64,000 bases of DNA from Polyangium fumosum (GTDB lineage Bacteria > Myxococcota_A > Polyangia > Polyangiales > Polyangiaceae): assembly GCF_005144585.1 (NCBI RefSeq), contig NZ_SSMQ01000027.1:62001-126000 (forward strand), in the 5' to 3' direction. Under the pieces are notes generated by a model that did not search any database, was not told the DNA's origin, and saw only the letters and a program-made list of their open reading frames with translations. Shown here piece after piece: positions 18,222 to 26,625 of this stretch (position 1 is the first letter of the stretch; each line of letters opens with the position of its first letter). A program made the position numbers and the translations under genes.

Positions 18222-20126
18222 TCACCAGCCGCAGGTCTCGCCCTTGCTCTCCTCGCGGATGAACTTCCGCAGGGGCTCGAAGTATTCGAGGATCGCGCTC
18301 GCGTCGCCCTGGGTCTCGCCCGAGATGGCTTTCATCGCCTCCGGCCAGGGCTTGCTCGCGCCCATGGCCAGCATCGCCTTCAGTTTGTCGCCCGCCGCCT
18401 TGTTGCCGTAAATCGAGCAGGTGTGGAGCGGGCCCGTGTGGCCAGCCGCCTTGCAGAGCGCGCGGTGGAACTGGAACTGATAGATGTGCGCCAGGAAATA
18501 CCGCGTGTACGGCGTGCCGCCGGGGACGTGGAACTTCGCGCCGGGGTCGAAATCCTTTTCGCTGCGCGGGACCGGCGCCGAGACGCCCTGGGTTTTCTGG
18601 CGCAGGTTCCACCAGGCCTCGTTGTACTTGCCGGGCGGCGTCTTGCCCGCGAAGACGTCCCAGCGCCATTGATCGATGAGCTTGCCGAAGGGCAGGAACG
18701 CGATCTTCGCGAGCGCCTGCTTCATGAGGAAGTTCGTCTCGGCCTTCGGGTTCTGCGGGGCGTCCTTGAGCAGGCCGATCGTCTTCAGATACCCCGGCGT
18801 CACGCTGAGCGCGATCGTGTCGCCGATGCCCTCGTGGAAGCCGTCGTTGGCGCCCGATTGGAAGAGGACCGGCAACGTGTAGTAGTAGGCATAGTAGTAG
18901 TTGTGCCCGAGCTCGTGGTGGATGGTGATGAAATCCTCCTCCTTGGGCTCGATGCACATCTTGATGCGAATGTCGCCGCCGTAGGTGACGTCCCAGGCGC
19001 TCGCGTGGCAGACGACGTCGCGGTCGCGCGGGCGCACGAACATGGAGCGCTCCCAGAACGTCTTCGGCAAGTTATCGAGGCCGAGCGAGGTGAAGAACCG
19101 CTCGCCCATCTTGACCATTTCGACGGCGTCGACCTTCTTGTCGACGAGCGCCTTCGTCACGTCGAGCGACGCCTCCTTCGGGTAGGGCGTGACGAGGTCA
19201 TAGAGGTTCGACCAGTCCTGCGCCCACATGTTGCCGAGCAGGTGCGCCGGGATCGGGGCCTTGTCGCCGATCTTGTCCTTGCCATAGACCTTGCGGAGCT
19301 TCGAGCGGACGAGGCAATGCAGCTCGTCGTAGAGGGGTTTGACCTGGTTCCAGAGGCGCTCGGTGTCGGCCTCGAACGCCTCGGGCGTCATGTCGTACCC
19401 GGAGCGCCAGAGCGCGCCCACGTCCGAGAAGCCAATCGAGCGCGCGCCCTCGTTGCCGAGCTCGACGTACCGCGTGTACCGCTCGCGGAGCGGAGGCGCG
19501 ATCGAATGCCAGCCCGTCCACGCGTCGAGCAGCTCGTCGTACTTGCGGCTCTTCCCCATGATGTTGGAGAGCTCGTCGAGGTTCAGGCATTTGCCGCCGA
19601 GGCGCGCAGGGCAATACTTGCCCTTGCCGTAATCGGCCTCCATGGAGACGGCGATCTGCGCGAGCTCGGCGCGTTTCTTCGCGTCCGCAGGGGCCGGCAG
19701 GGTCGTCGAGAGCTTGATCAGCTTGAGCTGGCGCGCCACGGGCTCGGAGAGCGTCAGGCCGTCGAAGCGCGTCGCGCCCGTGATCGCCGTGCCGAGGTAT
19801 TCCATGTTGGCTTCCTCGGCCGCCGCCGAGATCGCCGTCGTATCGTCCGTGATGTACGTCTTGTTGACCCAGGCCGCGCGCGCCGAGGCGGTCCAGAGCT
19901 TCTTGAGGTCGTCGTTGACCCGGACCGTGAACCCCTGCGCCTCCTCGGCCGTCGGCGGTGTTTCGCCCGCGGCCGCCTGGGCCTGGGTTTGCCCGGGCGT
20001 GGGCGTGGCCGCCGCCGCCGCCGTGGTCGGCGTGGGCGGCGGTGGCGCCGAGCTACACGCGAAGACGGCGGCGGCGAGCGTGAGCGGGGCGGCGAGGGCG
20101 ATCGAGGCGTAGGGGCGTTGTTTCAT
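18222..20126 (-). CDS. M2-family zinc peptidase (ACE-like) lipoprotein
   Basis: 634 aa. The signal peptide ends in AVFAC (Cys24), followed by a Pro/Thr/Ala-rich linker to about residue 60. The catalytic domain carries HELGH at 404-408, the zinc-binding and catalytic HEXXH, and downstream GFHEGIGD, which supplies the third zinc ligand Glu as in angiotensin-converting enzyme. The length fits a single M2 domain. These are dipeptidyl carboxypeptidases; here the enzyme should face the periplasm or the outside, where peptides from prey or cell-wall turnover are plausible substrates. Confidence 0.92.
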   Translation of the reverse strand: MKQRPYASIALAAPLTLAAAVFACSSAPPPPTPTTAAAAATPTPGQTQAQAAAGETPPTAEEAQGFTVRVNDDLKKLWTASARAAWVNKTYITDDTTAISAAAEEANMEYLGTAITGATRFDGLTLSEPVARQLKLIKLSTTLPAPADAKKRAELAQIAVSMEADYGKGKYCPARLGGKCLNLDELSNIMGKSRKYDELLDAWTGWHSIAPPLRERYTRYVELGNEGARSIGFSDVGALWRSGYDMTPEAFEADTERLWNQVKPLYDELHCLVRSKLRKVYGKDKIGDKAPIPAHLLGNMWAQDWSNLYDLVTPYPKEASLDVTKALVDKKVDAVEMVKMGERFFTSLGLDNLPKTFWERSMFVRPRDRDVVCHASAWDVTYGGDIRIKMCIEPKEEDFITIHHELGHNYYYAYYYTLPVLFQSGANDGFHEGIGDTIALSVTPGYLKTIGLLKDAPQNPKAETNFLMKQALAKIAFLPFGKLIDQWRWDVFAGKTPPGKYNEAWWNLRQKTQGVSAPVPRSEKDFDPGAKFHVPGGTPYTRYFLAHIYQFQFHRALCKAAGHTGPLHTCSIYGNKAAGDKLKAMLAMGASKPWPEAMKAISGETQGDASAILEYFEPLRKFIREESKGETCGW

Positions 20127-20136
20127 GCACCGGGCT

Positions 20137-20170
20137 CCTAGGTTCTGCCCGGTATAGTCCGGAACCTAGG
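20137..20170. promoter_or_regulatory. Inverted repeat between the HAD and M2 peptidase genes
   Basis: CCTAGGTTC (20137-20145) and GAACCTAGG (20162-20170) are exact complements separated by 16 bases. The right arm overlaps the stop codon of the HAD gene, and the left arm lies 11 bases upstream of the peptidase start codon. It may be a terminator for one gene, an operator for the other, or both. Confidence 0.4.
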
Positions 20171-20855
20171 CGTCCGGGAAGAGCATTGCGAAGGCGCCGG
20201 GCGAAAGAAGATTGTCGCAGACGAACGTGGCGCCGGCCTCGCGCAGTGCTTCCGGGACGAACCTGCCCGTCGCGACCGCGAGCGACTCGGCGCCGATGGC
20301 GCGGGCCGCCGCGATGTCCTTGGGCGTGTCGCCGATGATGACGACGCGGCAATCGTCCCGGTCCTTGCCGAGCCGCTCGGCGCCGCGCCGGGCGCCCGCG
20401 TCGAGCAAGGCCGCGCGGTCCTCGTGGTCGCAGCCGAAGCCGCCGAAGGAGAACCGATCGAAGAGGCTCGCGCGATCGAGCTTGATCCGGGCGCCGTCCC
20501 GCACATTGCCGGTGCCGAGGCCGAGCGCGATGTGGGGACGATCGGCGGCGTGATCGAGGACGCGGTTGATGCCGGGGTGGGTGATGTACCCGGTGGAGGC
20601 GGCGACCTCGGCGACGAGGGCTTCGAGGTAGGCGGCGAGGACACGATCGATCGCCGTGTCGTCGACGCTCGCGCCGACGGCGTCGAGGCCGCGGCGGACG
20701 ATGGCGCGGTCGGTCATGCCGTCGAAGGAGAAGTGCGCGCACGCATCAGCCCGGCCGGTGACACACGCGAAGGCGCGGTCCATGGAGCGACGGCCCGCGC
20801 CGCCCGTGTCGATGAGCGTGCCGTCGATGTCGAAGAGGAGGATGGTGGGGTGCAC
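20166..20855 (-). CDS. HAD-family phosphatase (phosphoglycolate phosphatase-like)
   Basis: 229 aa from a GTG at 20855. The start was chosen because motif I (LLFDIDGTLIDT, nucleophile Asp9 and Asp11) follows at once, as is usual; the upstream frame is not protein-like. Motif II is GLGTGNVRDG, motif III falls around KLDRASLF, and motif IV is IIGDTPKDI. An alpha-helical cap lies between residues 18 and 95. This is the Gph/PGP subgroup of HAD hydrolases. It follows the VOC gene on the same strand after 73 bases. Confidence 0.85.
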   Translation of the reverse strand: MHPTILLFDIDGTLIDTGGAGRRSMDRAFACVTGRADACAHFSFDGMTDRAIVRRGLDAVGASVDDTAIDRVLAAYLEALVAEVAASTGYITHPGINRVLDHAADRPHIALGLGTGNVRDGARIKLDRASLFDRFSFGGFGCDHEDRAALLDAGARRGAERLGKDRDDCRVVIIGDTPKDIAAARAIGAESLAVATGRFVPEALREAGATFVCDNLLSPGAFAMLFPDA

Positions 20856-20928
20856 GGGCGGAGTATGGCAGAGCGGACGGATCGTGCTCCCCGCGGCGTG
20901 CGGCCGGTCGATCGGGGAGGCGCGCGTC

Positions 20929-21435
20929 TCAGGCGCGGCCGGCGCGCCGCGCGAGCTCGTGCAGGTCGGGGGCGCCGATCGGGAGCTCGCCCGTGAAGCC
21001 CCTGCAGGTGAGCTCGAGGTGATTGCCGAAGGGGTCGTAGAAATAAAGGGACGCATGTCCGGGCGGGCCGAGCCTTCGTGGCCCCTCGGTGGCCACGCCG
21101 TTCGCTTCGAGGGCGTTCTTCATCGGGACGATGTCCTCGGGCGCGACGGCGAACGCGAGGTGGGGGTGGTCCTGCGTGGGGGAGGGCCATCCGTGGCCTT
21201 GCGGGAAGAGGTCGATGCGCGCCGTGCCGAGCTCGACCGTGATGTGCGTGCTGCGCGCGACGTCGTCGCTGCGGCCGAGCGAGGCGAGGAGCTCGGGCGT
21301 GACGCGCATGAGGACCTTCGCGCCGAGGAGGCCGACGTAAAAACGCTCGGCGACGGCGAGATCCCCGACGGGCAACGTGAGGTGATCGATTCCGTGGATG
21401 CGGCCCGCGAAGGGGCTCTCTTCTACATCGCTCAT
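20929..21435 (-). CDS. VOC-superfamily (glyoxalase/dioxygenase-like) protein
   Basis: 168 aa. GGAGG sits 8 bases upstream of the ATG at 21435. GIDHLTLPVGDL (His18 as metal ligand) and YFYDPFGNHLEL (terminal Glu as metal ligand) mark a VOC fold of the glyoxalase I/extradiol dioxygenase superfamily. The reaction cannot be assigned. The first 17 coding bases and the upstream region are shared almost exactly with a second copy at 25813-25990, so the promoter, RBS and start codon belong to a dispersed repeat. Confidence 0.82.
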   Translation of the reverse strand: MSDVEESPFAGRIHGIDHLTLPVGDLAVAERFYVGLLGAKVLMRVTPELLASLGRSDDVARSTHITVELGTARIDLFPQGHGWPSPTQDHPHLAFAVAPEDIVPMKNALEANGVATEGPRRLGPPGHASLYFYDPFGNHLELTCRGFTGELPIGAPDLHELARRAGRA

Positions 21436-21660
21436 GATGAGGACCTCCCCGAAGCCCTTCGTGAAGCAAGGGGAGGGCCAGGTCCCCTCGGTTTCGTGGG
21501 GTCCCGAGGCTGGGCCCTCGTGGACATACGGCGTGGGAAGGCAAGGGCATCCCCCCGAGGAGCTGTCGACAGGGCATGGACGGGAAGGCCTTGCTCCCCG
21601 TGCCTGCTCGATCGGACGTCGGGGGCAAGGCGACTCCGTCGATGCGCTGTCGACAGGGCA
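21419..21660. repeat. Dispersed repeat, copy A (upstream of the VOC gene)
   Basis: This runs from codon 6 of the VOC gene through its RBS into the upstream region and is nearly identical to 25813-25990, in the same orientation. Both share the segment after the start codon (GAAGCAAGGG...AGGGCCAGGTCCCC) and the segment around CCGAGGAGCTGTCGACAGGG. Copy A carries about 64 extra bases (roughly 21487-21551) between these shared blocks. Confidence 0.8.
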
Positions 21661-21855
21661 TGGGGGAGGAAGGGGACCACCTCGATGTGCTGTCGACGGG
21701 GCGCGGGGGTGAAGGTGACCCCGTCGACGTGCTGTCGATGGGGCACGGGAGTGAAGGGGACCACCTTGACGTGCTGTCGACAGGGCGCGGGGGTGAAGGC
21801 GACTACCTCGACGTGCTGTCGACAGGGCGCGGGGGTGATGGGGACTCCGTCGACG
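21641..21855. repeat. 42-bp tandem repeat array
   Basis: About five direct units of 42 bp, each holding CTGTCGA(C/T)(A/G)GGGC followed by a G-rich stretch and a GGGGAC or GGCGAC box. Most units contain the palindrome GTCGAC, and some the longer CTGTCGACAG. Because 42 is a multiple of three the array is open in several frames, but no frame looks like a gene. It lies directly upstream of dispersed repeat copy A; copy B holds one to two units. Confidence 0.8.
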
Positions 21856-22199
21856 GGTACTGGGCACAGTTGCCCAACCGACCCGATCGCCCCACCCGGA
21901 GTTCCTTCAAACCGAGTGGAGGGAGGCGGAGGACGTCGTCCCGATGGGGGGGCGGCGAGGGCGTCAAGAGGTTGATGGTGGACCTGTGGAGCGACGGTTT
22001 GCGCAGGTTGCGCAAAAGTATCCAGAGAATGCGCAGATCTATACAGGCGCGAAAGGAGTGGGGAACGATTCGTGCGGCAAACCGGTCGATCGAGAGGCTG
22101 GCACGCGCAATGCTTATGGTTTGATGCACAGAGTGAAGCGGGCTCATCGGCCCCTGCACGTGGCGTGGAATGTCTCCTTGTATGACGTGGGGTTGCATC
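21856..22199. other. Stretch without a gene upstream of the Hint gene
   Basis: 344 bases after the tandem array. Open frames exist on both strands but none has a convincing start, RBS or protein-like composition. The promoter of the Hint gene is presumably here; I cannot point to its -35 or -10 boxes. Confidence 0.4.
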
Positions 22200-23303
22200 A
22201 TGAAAAAGATCACGACAGCAGCGTTGGTGGTTGGGTGGTTGTTCCAGGCGCAGGTCGCCGGGGCGCAGGACATCAACGTGCGTTGCAACAACGACCTGCT
22301 GGATCCGGCTCAGGCTCGCGCACGCCTTGAATGGGCTCGTTATTGCGGCCTGACCAAGAACGTTGGTAGCCCCATGCCTGCCAATCCGGCCAAGCGAGAG
22401 GATCTGGGCTACCTCTCGGTCAACGGCCAGAGTCTCATCGAGTTTTACGAGGATTTCAGCAGCACGAATTTCTGGAGCCTGAGAACGTATACCTCGGTAG
22501 GTGTCGAATATCAGATCAACGACACCTATGTGAGCAAGCAATGGCAGAATGGCCTGCCCTCCACGAGCCTCGACGTGTACGGGTTCCAGAAGTGGACACG
22601 CCCCGCTACCAAGGCTATCGCGAGGCCCATGTACCCCACCTTCGGCACGAATGCGTCGCCGGAGTTCGGTTCACCCCTCTTCCCGCACGAGCACCTCAGC
22701 ACGACGGACTGCAACCTCTACACGACGAGGAATGGGGGGTCTGTGCGCACGGACTTCTATGTCAACGGATATTGTACGTCCAGTTGCTACACGCCCGAGC
22801 AGAAGGTTCGGATGCCGAAGGGAGACGTTGCGATTCGCGAAGCGATCGATTCGCTGATGCCGGAGGTGATGACGGTCGCGGCAGGATCCACGCTGGACGA
22901 CTTCAAGCTCGTGCCGAACAAGGTGGCGACATACACGACGGAGCTCTATGACACCGAGCACGTGATCTTCGAGATCGAGATGGCCTCGGGGGGTCTGCTT
23001 CGCGTCACGGACGAGCATCCCATCATTCAGAGCGACGGCAGGATCGTCCAGGCAAAGACGTTGAAGGTGGGAGACGAGCTCGTGACGGCGCAGGGGAAGC
23101 TCGACCCCATCGCGAAGGTCACGCGCACCACGCACTTCGGCAAGGTGTACAACCTCAAGCCCGCCACGAGCGAGCGCATCACGCATGTGCTGGTCGCCGA
23201 AAACTATCTGGTGGGTTCGTCCGCGTTCCAGAACGAGGACGTCGACTACATCAACCGCGTGATCATGTTCCGGTCGTTGCCCGCGGAAGTCATTCCGCAG
23301 TGA
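22200..23303 (+). CDS. Secreted protein with a C-terminal Hint (hedgehog/intein) domain
   Basis: 367 aa from the ATG at 22200. A signal peptide (about 1-23, ending QVAGAQ) is followed by about 170 residues I do not recognise. The Hint domain starts at Cys196 (CYTPEQKV, block A). Block B is TDEHP with His273, and the C-terminal blocks are VYNLKPATSERITHVLVAENYLVGS. Hint domains cleave the bond before their first Cys by an N-to-S acyl shift. The canonical final His-Asn of inteins is absent here, so full splicing is unlikely; cleavage or transfer to a nucleophile, as in Hedgehog or BIL domains, fits better. It is first of three plus-strand genes in a lower-GC block. Confidence 0.78.
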   Translation: MKKITTAALVVGWLFQAQVAGAQDINVRCNNDLLDPAQARARLEWARYCGLTKNVGSPMPANPAKREDLGYLSVNGQSLIEFYEDFSSTNFWSLRTYTSVGVEYQINDTYVSKQWQNGLPSTSLDVYGFQKWTRPATKAIARPMYPTFGTNASPEFGSPLFPHEHLSTTDCNLYTTRNGGSVRTDFYVNGYCTSSCYTPEQKVRMPKGDVAIREAIDSLMPEVMTVAAGSTLDDFKLVPNKVATYTTELYDTEHVIFEIEMASGGLLRVTDEHPIIQSDGRIVQAKTLKVGDELVTAQGKLDPIAKVTRTTHFGKVYNLKPATSERITHVLVAENYLVGSSAFQNEDVDYINRVIMFRSLPAEVIPQ

Positions 23304-23318
23304 TGTGCGCGCATCGTG

Positions 23319-23358
23319 CCCGACCCGCGTTCACTCCGCTCTGGGGTCGCGGGTCGGG
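23319..23358. terminator. Inverted repeat after the Hint gene
   Basis: Eleven bases CCCGACCCGCG (23319-23329) are exactly complementary to CGCGGGTCGGG (23348-23358) with an 18-base loop, starting 15 bases after the Hint stop codon. It may attenuate or end transcription before the next gene. Confidence 0.5.
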
Positions 23359-23399
23359 TCGGCGCATCGGTTCCATTTGGTTTGTAAGGAGCAACGACC

Positions 23400-24179
23400 G
23401 TGCAGAAAAAAGAACCGAATCGATGGGTCGGACGCTTGGTCGTCCTTGTGGGCGTAGGGACCCTCGGTCTCATGGCTGCGCTTCGGCCTTGGCAGACGCC
23501 GGCGCTGGTCTCGGTGGAGGCGGTCGAGCAGGAAGTGCAGAAGCCAAGGGAGAAGGACGCTCGGGTTGACGTCGGTCCCAGGAAGTCCGCCTCGCCACCC
23601 CGGTTGCCGCATGTGAAGCAAGCCATCGAGATCGTCGAGGAACGCGCGGAGGAGGACGAAGAGGCGCCCAAGTTCGTCGAGAAGGTCGTTCGAGAGGACC
23701 CCGCGCTGGCCGAGATATACTACTTCCGGCAGCACGTCTTGCTCGATCCCATCGAACGCGAGCAATACCATGAACTCCTCGCGGACGAATGGATGCTCGA
23801 CAAGGTGCGCAAGGACCTGCTGCACCCCCCGGAGATCCACGAGACGGTGCAGGGCAATACCAAGCGTCTGATGGAAATCGATTTCCTTCGGGACGCCGTT
23901 GCTTGGGCGGAAAATCCCAGCCGAGAGGAGGTTCTGTCCACGATCGAGGCGATGATTCTGGCTGACAATTATCCGGATGGTATGGGCATGGATATGCGAA
24001 TATCGATATCCGGCAACAAGATGGAGCTTTACTCGCTTCTGTACGAGTTCGCCCCCGAGCGTGCGGCGGGCCTGGTCGACAAGGCGCGGGGGACGAAGGT
24101 TGCTCAGCTCGTGGAATACCTGTCGACCGCGATCCCCGCTCGAAAGCAGCGTGAACTCGCGAATGCAATCACTCCTTGA
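23400..24179 (+). CDS. Membrane-anchored protein of unknown function
   Basis: 259 aa from a GTG at 23400 with AAGGAG eight bases upstream. One hydrophobic segment near the N-terminus (about 9-27, VGRLVVLVGVGTLGLMAAL) should anchor it with the rest outside the cytoplasm. A Lys/Glu-rich region (about 40-85) could form a coiled coil, and the remainder is predicted helical and acidic. I recognise no family. It lies between the Hint protein and a lipoprotein, and ends 16 bases before the latter. Confidence 0.65.
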   Translation: MQKKEPNRWVGRLVVLVGVGTLGLMAALRPWQTPALVSVEAVEQEVQKPREKDARVDVGPRKSASPPRLPHVKQAIEIVEERAEEDEEAPKFVEKVVREDPALAEIYYFRQHVLLDPIEREQYHELLADEWMLDKVRKDLLHPPEIHETVQGNTKRLMEIDFLRDAVAWAENPSREEVLSTIEAMILADNYPDGMGMDMRISISGNKMELYSLLYEFAPERAAGLVDKARGTKVAQLVEYLSTAIPARKQRELANAITP

Positions 24180-24195
24180 CCGAGCGAAACGAACC

Positions 24196-25659
24196 ATGAT
24201 TTTCGCCAGATCGCGCGATGGAACGATGCGTAGCGCCCTCCTTGCGCTGTTCGTGTGGGTGTATCTGGGAGGGACAGGCTGTGCCTCTGCGCCCACGCAG
24301 AACAATCCGGACGGTTCTTCGACGGCTGCCACCACGGGCGGGGGCGCAGAAGGCGGAGGCGGCCAAGGCGGAGGCGACCAAGGCGGAGCTGGTGGGATTG
24401 GAGGGGCCTCAGGAAGCGGCGGAGACGAGGTCGCGCCTTGCATAAAATGGGGCGGCGTGATGCAAATGGGCACGGCCCTGGACGACGAACTCAGTGGGAT
24501 GGCGCTGGGTCCGGACGCAAGCATCTACTACACCGGATACGAGGCGGGACTCGTTGGGGTCACCAACATCATGCCAGCGGGCAACGCGAGGATGGTGACC
24601 GCCAGGCTGGATGCGTCGGGCAACGCTGCATGGGTGCGCCATGTCGACACTGCGGGAACGGACACGGGCGAGAGTGTCGTGCTTCATCCGTCGAGCGGTG
24701 CGGTCGTTACGTTGGGCAGAACGACGTCCGATATGCCGGGATTCGTCAATAACGGACAGCAAGACATCGCCGTCGTCGTTCATGATTCGATTCATGGTGA
24801 TGTTATTTCTGCTTATCAGACCGGTACGGAGAGGCCCCAGCACCCGCGTCGCGCGGCGTTTGTCGACGACCACACCATGGTGGTGGCCGGGTATGATGAT
24901 ATTTTTGTCAAGCAGAACGCGGTGCTGGACTGGGAAAACTCGCTGATGGGCAGCTTCCATGTGGCCGAAGAGGGCAACGTGGAGAGTTCGAGCGTATTCT
25001 ATAGCGACTCCATCTACTCCGATTATTTGCTCGATGTTGCTTCGGACGGGATCGGGGCCTTCTTTGTGGGGTCCGTGAAAGGTGGTTCGCCCAAGGGTAC
25101 GTTCGTGGAGCGAATGAACCTGGATTCCACGGTCGAGTGGCGGTTGATGCTATCGACGATCTCTGTGGATCAAATGACTGCCGTCGGTATCTCGCCGACG
25201 AAGGAACTCTATGCCGTCGGTGCGACGTTCCTGAAGCTCGGACAGAAGACCTTCGGGCAGCAGGACGTGATCCTGGCAAAGATCGATAAGACCGACGGTG
25301 GCATTGCCTGGATCGCACAGGTTGGCACCTCGGAGTCCGACTGGCCTACCTCCGTCGGCTTTGACGCTCAAGGTCGTATCTATGTGTCTGGAGTTACCTT
25401 GGGCTCATTTGAAGGTTACCAGATCCAGGGAGCTGAAGATCTATTCGCGCTTCGCTTCGATCCGAATGGGAATCTCGAAGCAGTTTGGCAAGGTGGTACC
25501 CCCGCCGAGGACAATGTTTCCGCCATGGTTGTCGACGCGTGTGGCAACGTGGTGCTCGGTGGTTACACGGTCGGAGCTATCGGCGCTGGGCAGGAGCCGC
25601 TGGGGGGGAGAGACATGTTCCTGCTGCACGTCGACGGATGGCTCGATGTCCCCCGGTAG
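24196..25659 (+). CDS. Beta-propeller (SBBP-like) lipoprotein
   Basis: 487 aa from the ATG at 24196; an in-frame ATG at 24226 gives a more typical signal peptide and is equally possible. The lipobox is LGGTGC (Cys29), followed by a Gly-rich linker to about residue 78. The rest is repeated WVRHVDT.../W.AQVGTSESDWPTSVGFDAQGRIYVSG-type units, as in SBBP seven-bladed propeller proteins common in myxobacterial envelopes. Codon use is less GC-biased than in flanking genes (line 24781-24840 is 29/60 GC by hand count). Confidence 0.78.
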   Translation: MIFARSRDGTMRSALLALFVWVYLGGTGCASAPTQNNPDGSSTAATTGGGAEGGGGQGGGDQGGAGGIGGASGSGGDEVAPCIKWGGVMQMGTALDDELSGMALGPDASIYYTGYEAGLVGVTNIMPAGNARMVTARLDASGNAAWVRHVDTAGTDTGESVVLHPSSGAVVTLGRTTSDMPGFVNNGQQDIAVVVHDSIHGDVISAYQTGTERPQHPRRAAFVDDHTMVVAGYDDIFVKQNAVLDWENSLMGSFHVAEEGNVESSSVFYSDSIYSDYLLDVASDGIGAFFVGSVKGGSPKGTFVERMNLDSTVEWRLMLSTISVDQMTAVGISPTKELYAVGATFLKLGQKTFGQQDVILAKIDKTDGGIAWIAQVGTSESDWPTSVGFDAQGRIYVSGVTLGSFEGYQIQGAEDLFALRFDPNGNLEAVWQGGTPAEDNVSAMVVDACGNVVLGGYTVGAIGAGQEPLGGRDMFLLHVDGWLDVPR

Positions 25660-25745
25660 TGAAGTCACTATTTAGCAGTGGAGCACACCTCCCGCCGTGG
25701 TCCCCGCCTAATTCTGGTGGAAACGAACGGAGGAATGGCGCGTCT

Positions 25746-25829
25746 TCACGTAGCCTGCCGCCGAAGAGCCGACCGGATCGCGCTGGCCGTGAGGGCTGCG
25801 AGAGCGAGTGCGTCTTCTACATCGCTCAT
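25746..25829 (-). pseudogene. 27-codon open frame starting like the VOC gene
   Basis: Copy B of the dispersed repeat brings the same GGAGG, ATG and first five codons (MSDVE) as the VOC gene, but the frame then diverges and stops after 27 codons (continuing DALALAALTASAIRSALRR). It is either a decayed gene start or an accidental frame created by the repeat. Confidence 0.4.
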
Positions 25830-25990
25830 GATGAGGACCTCCCCGAAGGCCCTTCGTGAAGCAAGGGGGAGGGCCAGGTCCCCCCGAGGAGCTGTCGACA
25901 GGGCATGGACGGGATGGCCTTGCTCCCCGTGCCTGCTCGATCGGACGTCGGGGCTGAAGGCGACCCCGTCGACGTGCTGTCGACAGGGCG
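25813..25990. repeat. Dispersed repeat, copy B
   Basis: Nearly identical to copy A at 21419-21660 and in the same orientation, apart from about 64 bases missing here and a few substitutions. It ends with one to two units of the 42-bp motif (GACGTGCTGTCGACAGGGCG). The two copies bracket the three-gene lower-GC block. The 400 bases from 25660 to 26060 hold this repeat and no convincing gene other than the short frame noted separately. Confidence 0.8.
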
Positions 25991-26060
25991 TGGCCCCGGC
26001 CCCAGCGCCGAGACAGCGCCGGGGCCATTTCCTTTCAGGGGCCGAGCATGGCAGGGAGAA

Positions 26061-26516
26061 TCAGGATTCGGGGGGTGGCGTTTCGCGCGGCGGGGAGGAT
26101 ACGGAAAGCGTGAAGCTCGGGTTGGTGAACGTGCCGATCCACACGCGGTACGTGCCGAGGGCCGGGTTCTCGATGTCGAGCTGCGACTGGAAATCCTGCG
26201 GGCTGGCGTCGTCGTTGCAACGGTACGACCCATCGGGGAGCTGAACGACCAGCACCGCGTCGGAGGGCGGCGGTGATTCGATCCGCAGTCGCAGGGACGG
26301 CCGCTCCGTATCCACTTGCACCTCGAAATTGGCCTCCTCCCCCACGAAGCCCGCGCAGCCCTCCAGGAGCTCCGACGCCGGCTTGGCGCCGATCGCGATG
26401 CCCGTCGCGCTCCCACTTCCATCAGGTCCCAGAGGCAAAGGACGCGGCTGGGCGTTCACCGACGTCGCAACCAGCCCTGCCGCCGCCATTGCCATACCCA
26501 TCGCCATTGTTTTCAT
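26061..26516 (-). CDS. Small secreted protein with PPC-like beta domain
   Basis: 151 aa. GGGAGGG precedes the ATG at 26516. A signal peptide ends around SVNAQP (residue 24). The mature part is a beta-sandwich-like sequence (RLRIESPPPSDAVLVVQL, YRCNDDASP, LDIENPALGTYRVWIGTF), which resembles the bacterial pre-peptidase C-terminal (PPC) fold. No catalytic site is seen. It is probably a periplasmic or secreted binding protein. Confidence 0.7.
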   Translation of the reverse strand: MKTMAMGMAMAAAGLVATSVNAQPRPLPLGPDGSGSATGIAIGAKPASELLEGCAGFVGEEANFEVQVDTERPSLRLRIESPPPSDAVLVVQLPDGSYRCNDDASPQDFQSQLDIENPALGTYRVWIGTFTNPSFTLSVSSPPRETPPPES

Positions 26517-26625
26517 GGGGATCCCTCCCTCTGTCCCCATGAAGAAGCAATGGTCGCGCCAGGACGAAACGGGCACAGCCGGTGCAACAGGCGCGCGCGA
26601 TGCGCAGCACCGTGACACGCCGCGC

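Noticed and set aside
21432-22541. Long minus-strand frame through the 42-bp array
   Set aside because: It is open only because the repeats keep phase, and it runs antisense into the Hint gene.
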